Part shown: positions 63,701 through 64,000 of the stretch, one piece after another
How positions within the stretch are numbered: the stretch's first letter is position 1
How the letters are laid out: each line of letters opens with the position of its first letter
Source: Morinoia aosen
Lineage: Eukaryota > Arthropoda > Malacostraca > Amphipoda > Talitridae
Assembly (NCBI GenBank): GCA_030386875.1
Contig: CM059560.1
Span: 45,240,757 to 45,304,756, forward strand
DNA length: 64,000 nucleotides
Reading direction: 5' to 3'
Notes under the pieces: model-generated
Seen by the model: only the letters and a program-made list of their open reading frames with translations
Told to the model about the DNA's origin: nothing
Database searches by the model: none
Program-made: the position numbers and the translations under genes

Positions 63701-64000
63701 TTGTGCGCTGTAGAGATACCTTCTGTACTCCTTTGTGCGCTGTAGAGATACCTTCTGTACTCCTTTGTGCGCTGTAGAGATACCTTCTGTACTCCTTTGT
63801 GCGCTGTAGAGATACCTCGTGTACTCCTTTGTACGTTCGAGAGATATTTCCTGTACTCCTTTGTGCGCTGTAGAGATACCTTCTGTACTCCTTTGTGCGC
63901 TGTAGAGATACCTTCTGTACTCCTTTGTGCGCTGTAGAGATACCTCGTGTACTCCTTTGTACGTTCTAGAGATATTTCCTGTACTCCTTTGTGCGCTGTA
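57743..64000 (+). repeat. Large segmental block, copy 2 (runs off the right edge)
   Basis: This is the partner of 47600-53857 and is near-identical by eye; one private change is GCTGAAGAG near 58910, where copy 1 has GCTGTAGAG. The match is still intact at base 64000, so the true block is longer than seen. It contains its own copy of the TTTGACG length variant (60284). Confidence 0.93.
60284..60314 (+). repeat. 31-bp monomer, TTTGACG form
   Basis: A member of the five-copy family, inside copy 2 of the 10143-bp-offset block. Confidence 0.92.

Larger units (their letters stand above)
1..64000 (+). repeat. 32-bp satellite array filling the whole window (about 2000 monomers)
   Basis: Every line of the window is the same 32-bp unit repeated head to tail. 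The first monomer starts at base 1 and the last, partial one at 63995. Counting phase along the window gives 2000 full monomers with a net length change of -6 bp, and the 12 odd-length monomers listed separately account for exactly that figure. All copies share one orientation, and no unique spacer or foreign insert was seen. The consensus is 15/32 G+C; the plus strand is T-rich (12 T, 5 A) and pyrimidine-rich (20/32). I do not recognise the monomer as a named satellite. Eukaryotic heterochromatin is an inference from scale and structure. Confidence 0.98.

Noticed and set aside
1-64000. CRISPR array (32-bp direct repeat)
   Set aside because: The repeat length fits a CRISPR repeat, but copies abut directly with no unique spacers, the copies are mutated, and there are no cas-like genes.
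1-64000. Ribosome-binding-site look-alike AAAGGAG on the minus strand of every monomer
   Set aside because: It is part of the monomer consensus and occurs about 2000 times with no gene downstream.
1-64000. CENP-B-box-like centromere motif
   Set aside because: The box needs a TTCG ... CGGG core. CGGG is not part of any common monomer type, so a centromeric role cannot be supported from sequence alone.
1-64000. Telomeric repeats, tRNA, rRNA or transposon ends
   Set aside because: No TTAGGG-type runs, cloverleaf-like sequence, terminal inverted repeats or target-site duplications were seen. Every stretch is satellite monomer.
1-64000. Hairpin or cruciform structure within the monomer
   Set aside because: Only short palindromes (GTAC, GCGC, TCTAGA) are present. 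No arms of useful length occur, and all monomers share one orientation, so there is no inverted array.

Overview
The window is one uninterrupted satellite DNA array. From base 1 to base 64000 it is a head-to-tail run of a 32-bp monomer, about 2000 copies, all in the same orientation. I found no unique sequence, transposon, RNA gene or credible protein gene. An array this long and regular, with higher-order structure and stacked segmental duplications, fits a constitutive heterochromatin block of a eukaryotic chromosome (pericentromeric, subtelomeric or interstitial). I do not recognise the monomer and cannot name the organism. Each monomer carries about one CpG at its junction and few of these have decayed, which hints at a genome or locus without heavy CpG methylation, or at very recent homogenisation.

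There are three main monomer types. Type A, the bulk, reads GCTGTAGAGATACC + TTCTGTACTCC + TTTGTGC. Type B has CTCGTG in place of CTTCTG and a GTAC tail. Type C begins GTTCTAGAGATATTTCC and carries a TCTAGA site. Tails are either GTGC or GTAC in a patterned order. C usually follows B, so B-C marks the boundary of a higher-order repeat. Its commonest form is seven monomers (224 bp): C-A-A-A'-A-A'-B, where the prime means a GTAC tail. In the first 10 kb I counted 46 C monomers; 14 of the 45 spacings were exactly seven, and the range was 2 to 16.

Layout: 1-6302 is irregular higher-order repeat. 6303-20332 is a patchwork of re-used blocks with tandem units of 1120 and 2112 bp. 20.8-28.76 kb holds a 2942-bp tandem pair and is related to 43.7-47.2 kb. 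28.76-31.8 kb holds a 704-bp tandem pair and is related to 50.3-52.6 and 60.5-62.8 kb. 31.84-32.90 kb lacks C monomers. 34.27-36.17 kb re-uses material seen at 7.8-8.7 and 16.8-17.5 kb. 36.16-37.95 kb is an 896-bp pair, and 38.43-43.59 kb a 2592-bp pair. 52.27-57.19 kb is a 2560-bp pair. A block of at least 6.25 kb is repeated at an offset of 10143 bp (47.6-53.86 and 57.74-64.0 kb) and continues past the window edge. Every offset is a whole number of monomers once the rare length-variant monomers are counted, as expected for unequal exchange in register.

The long minus-strand reading frames (up to 739 codons) are an arithmetic by-product. The A and B monomers have no stop in any minus-strand frame, and the C monomer has one TAG in a single frame. 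I annotate them as non-coding.
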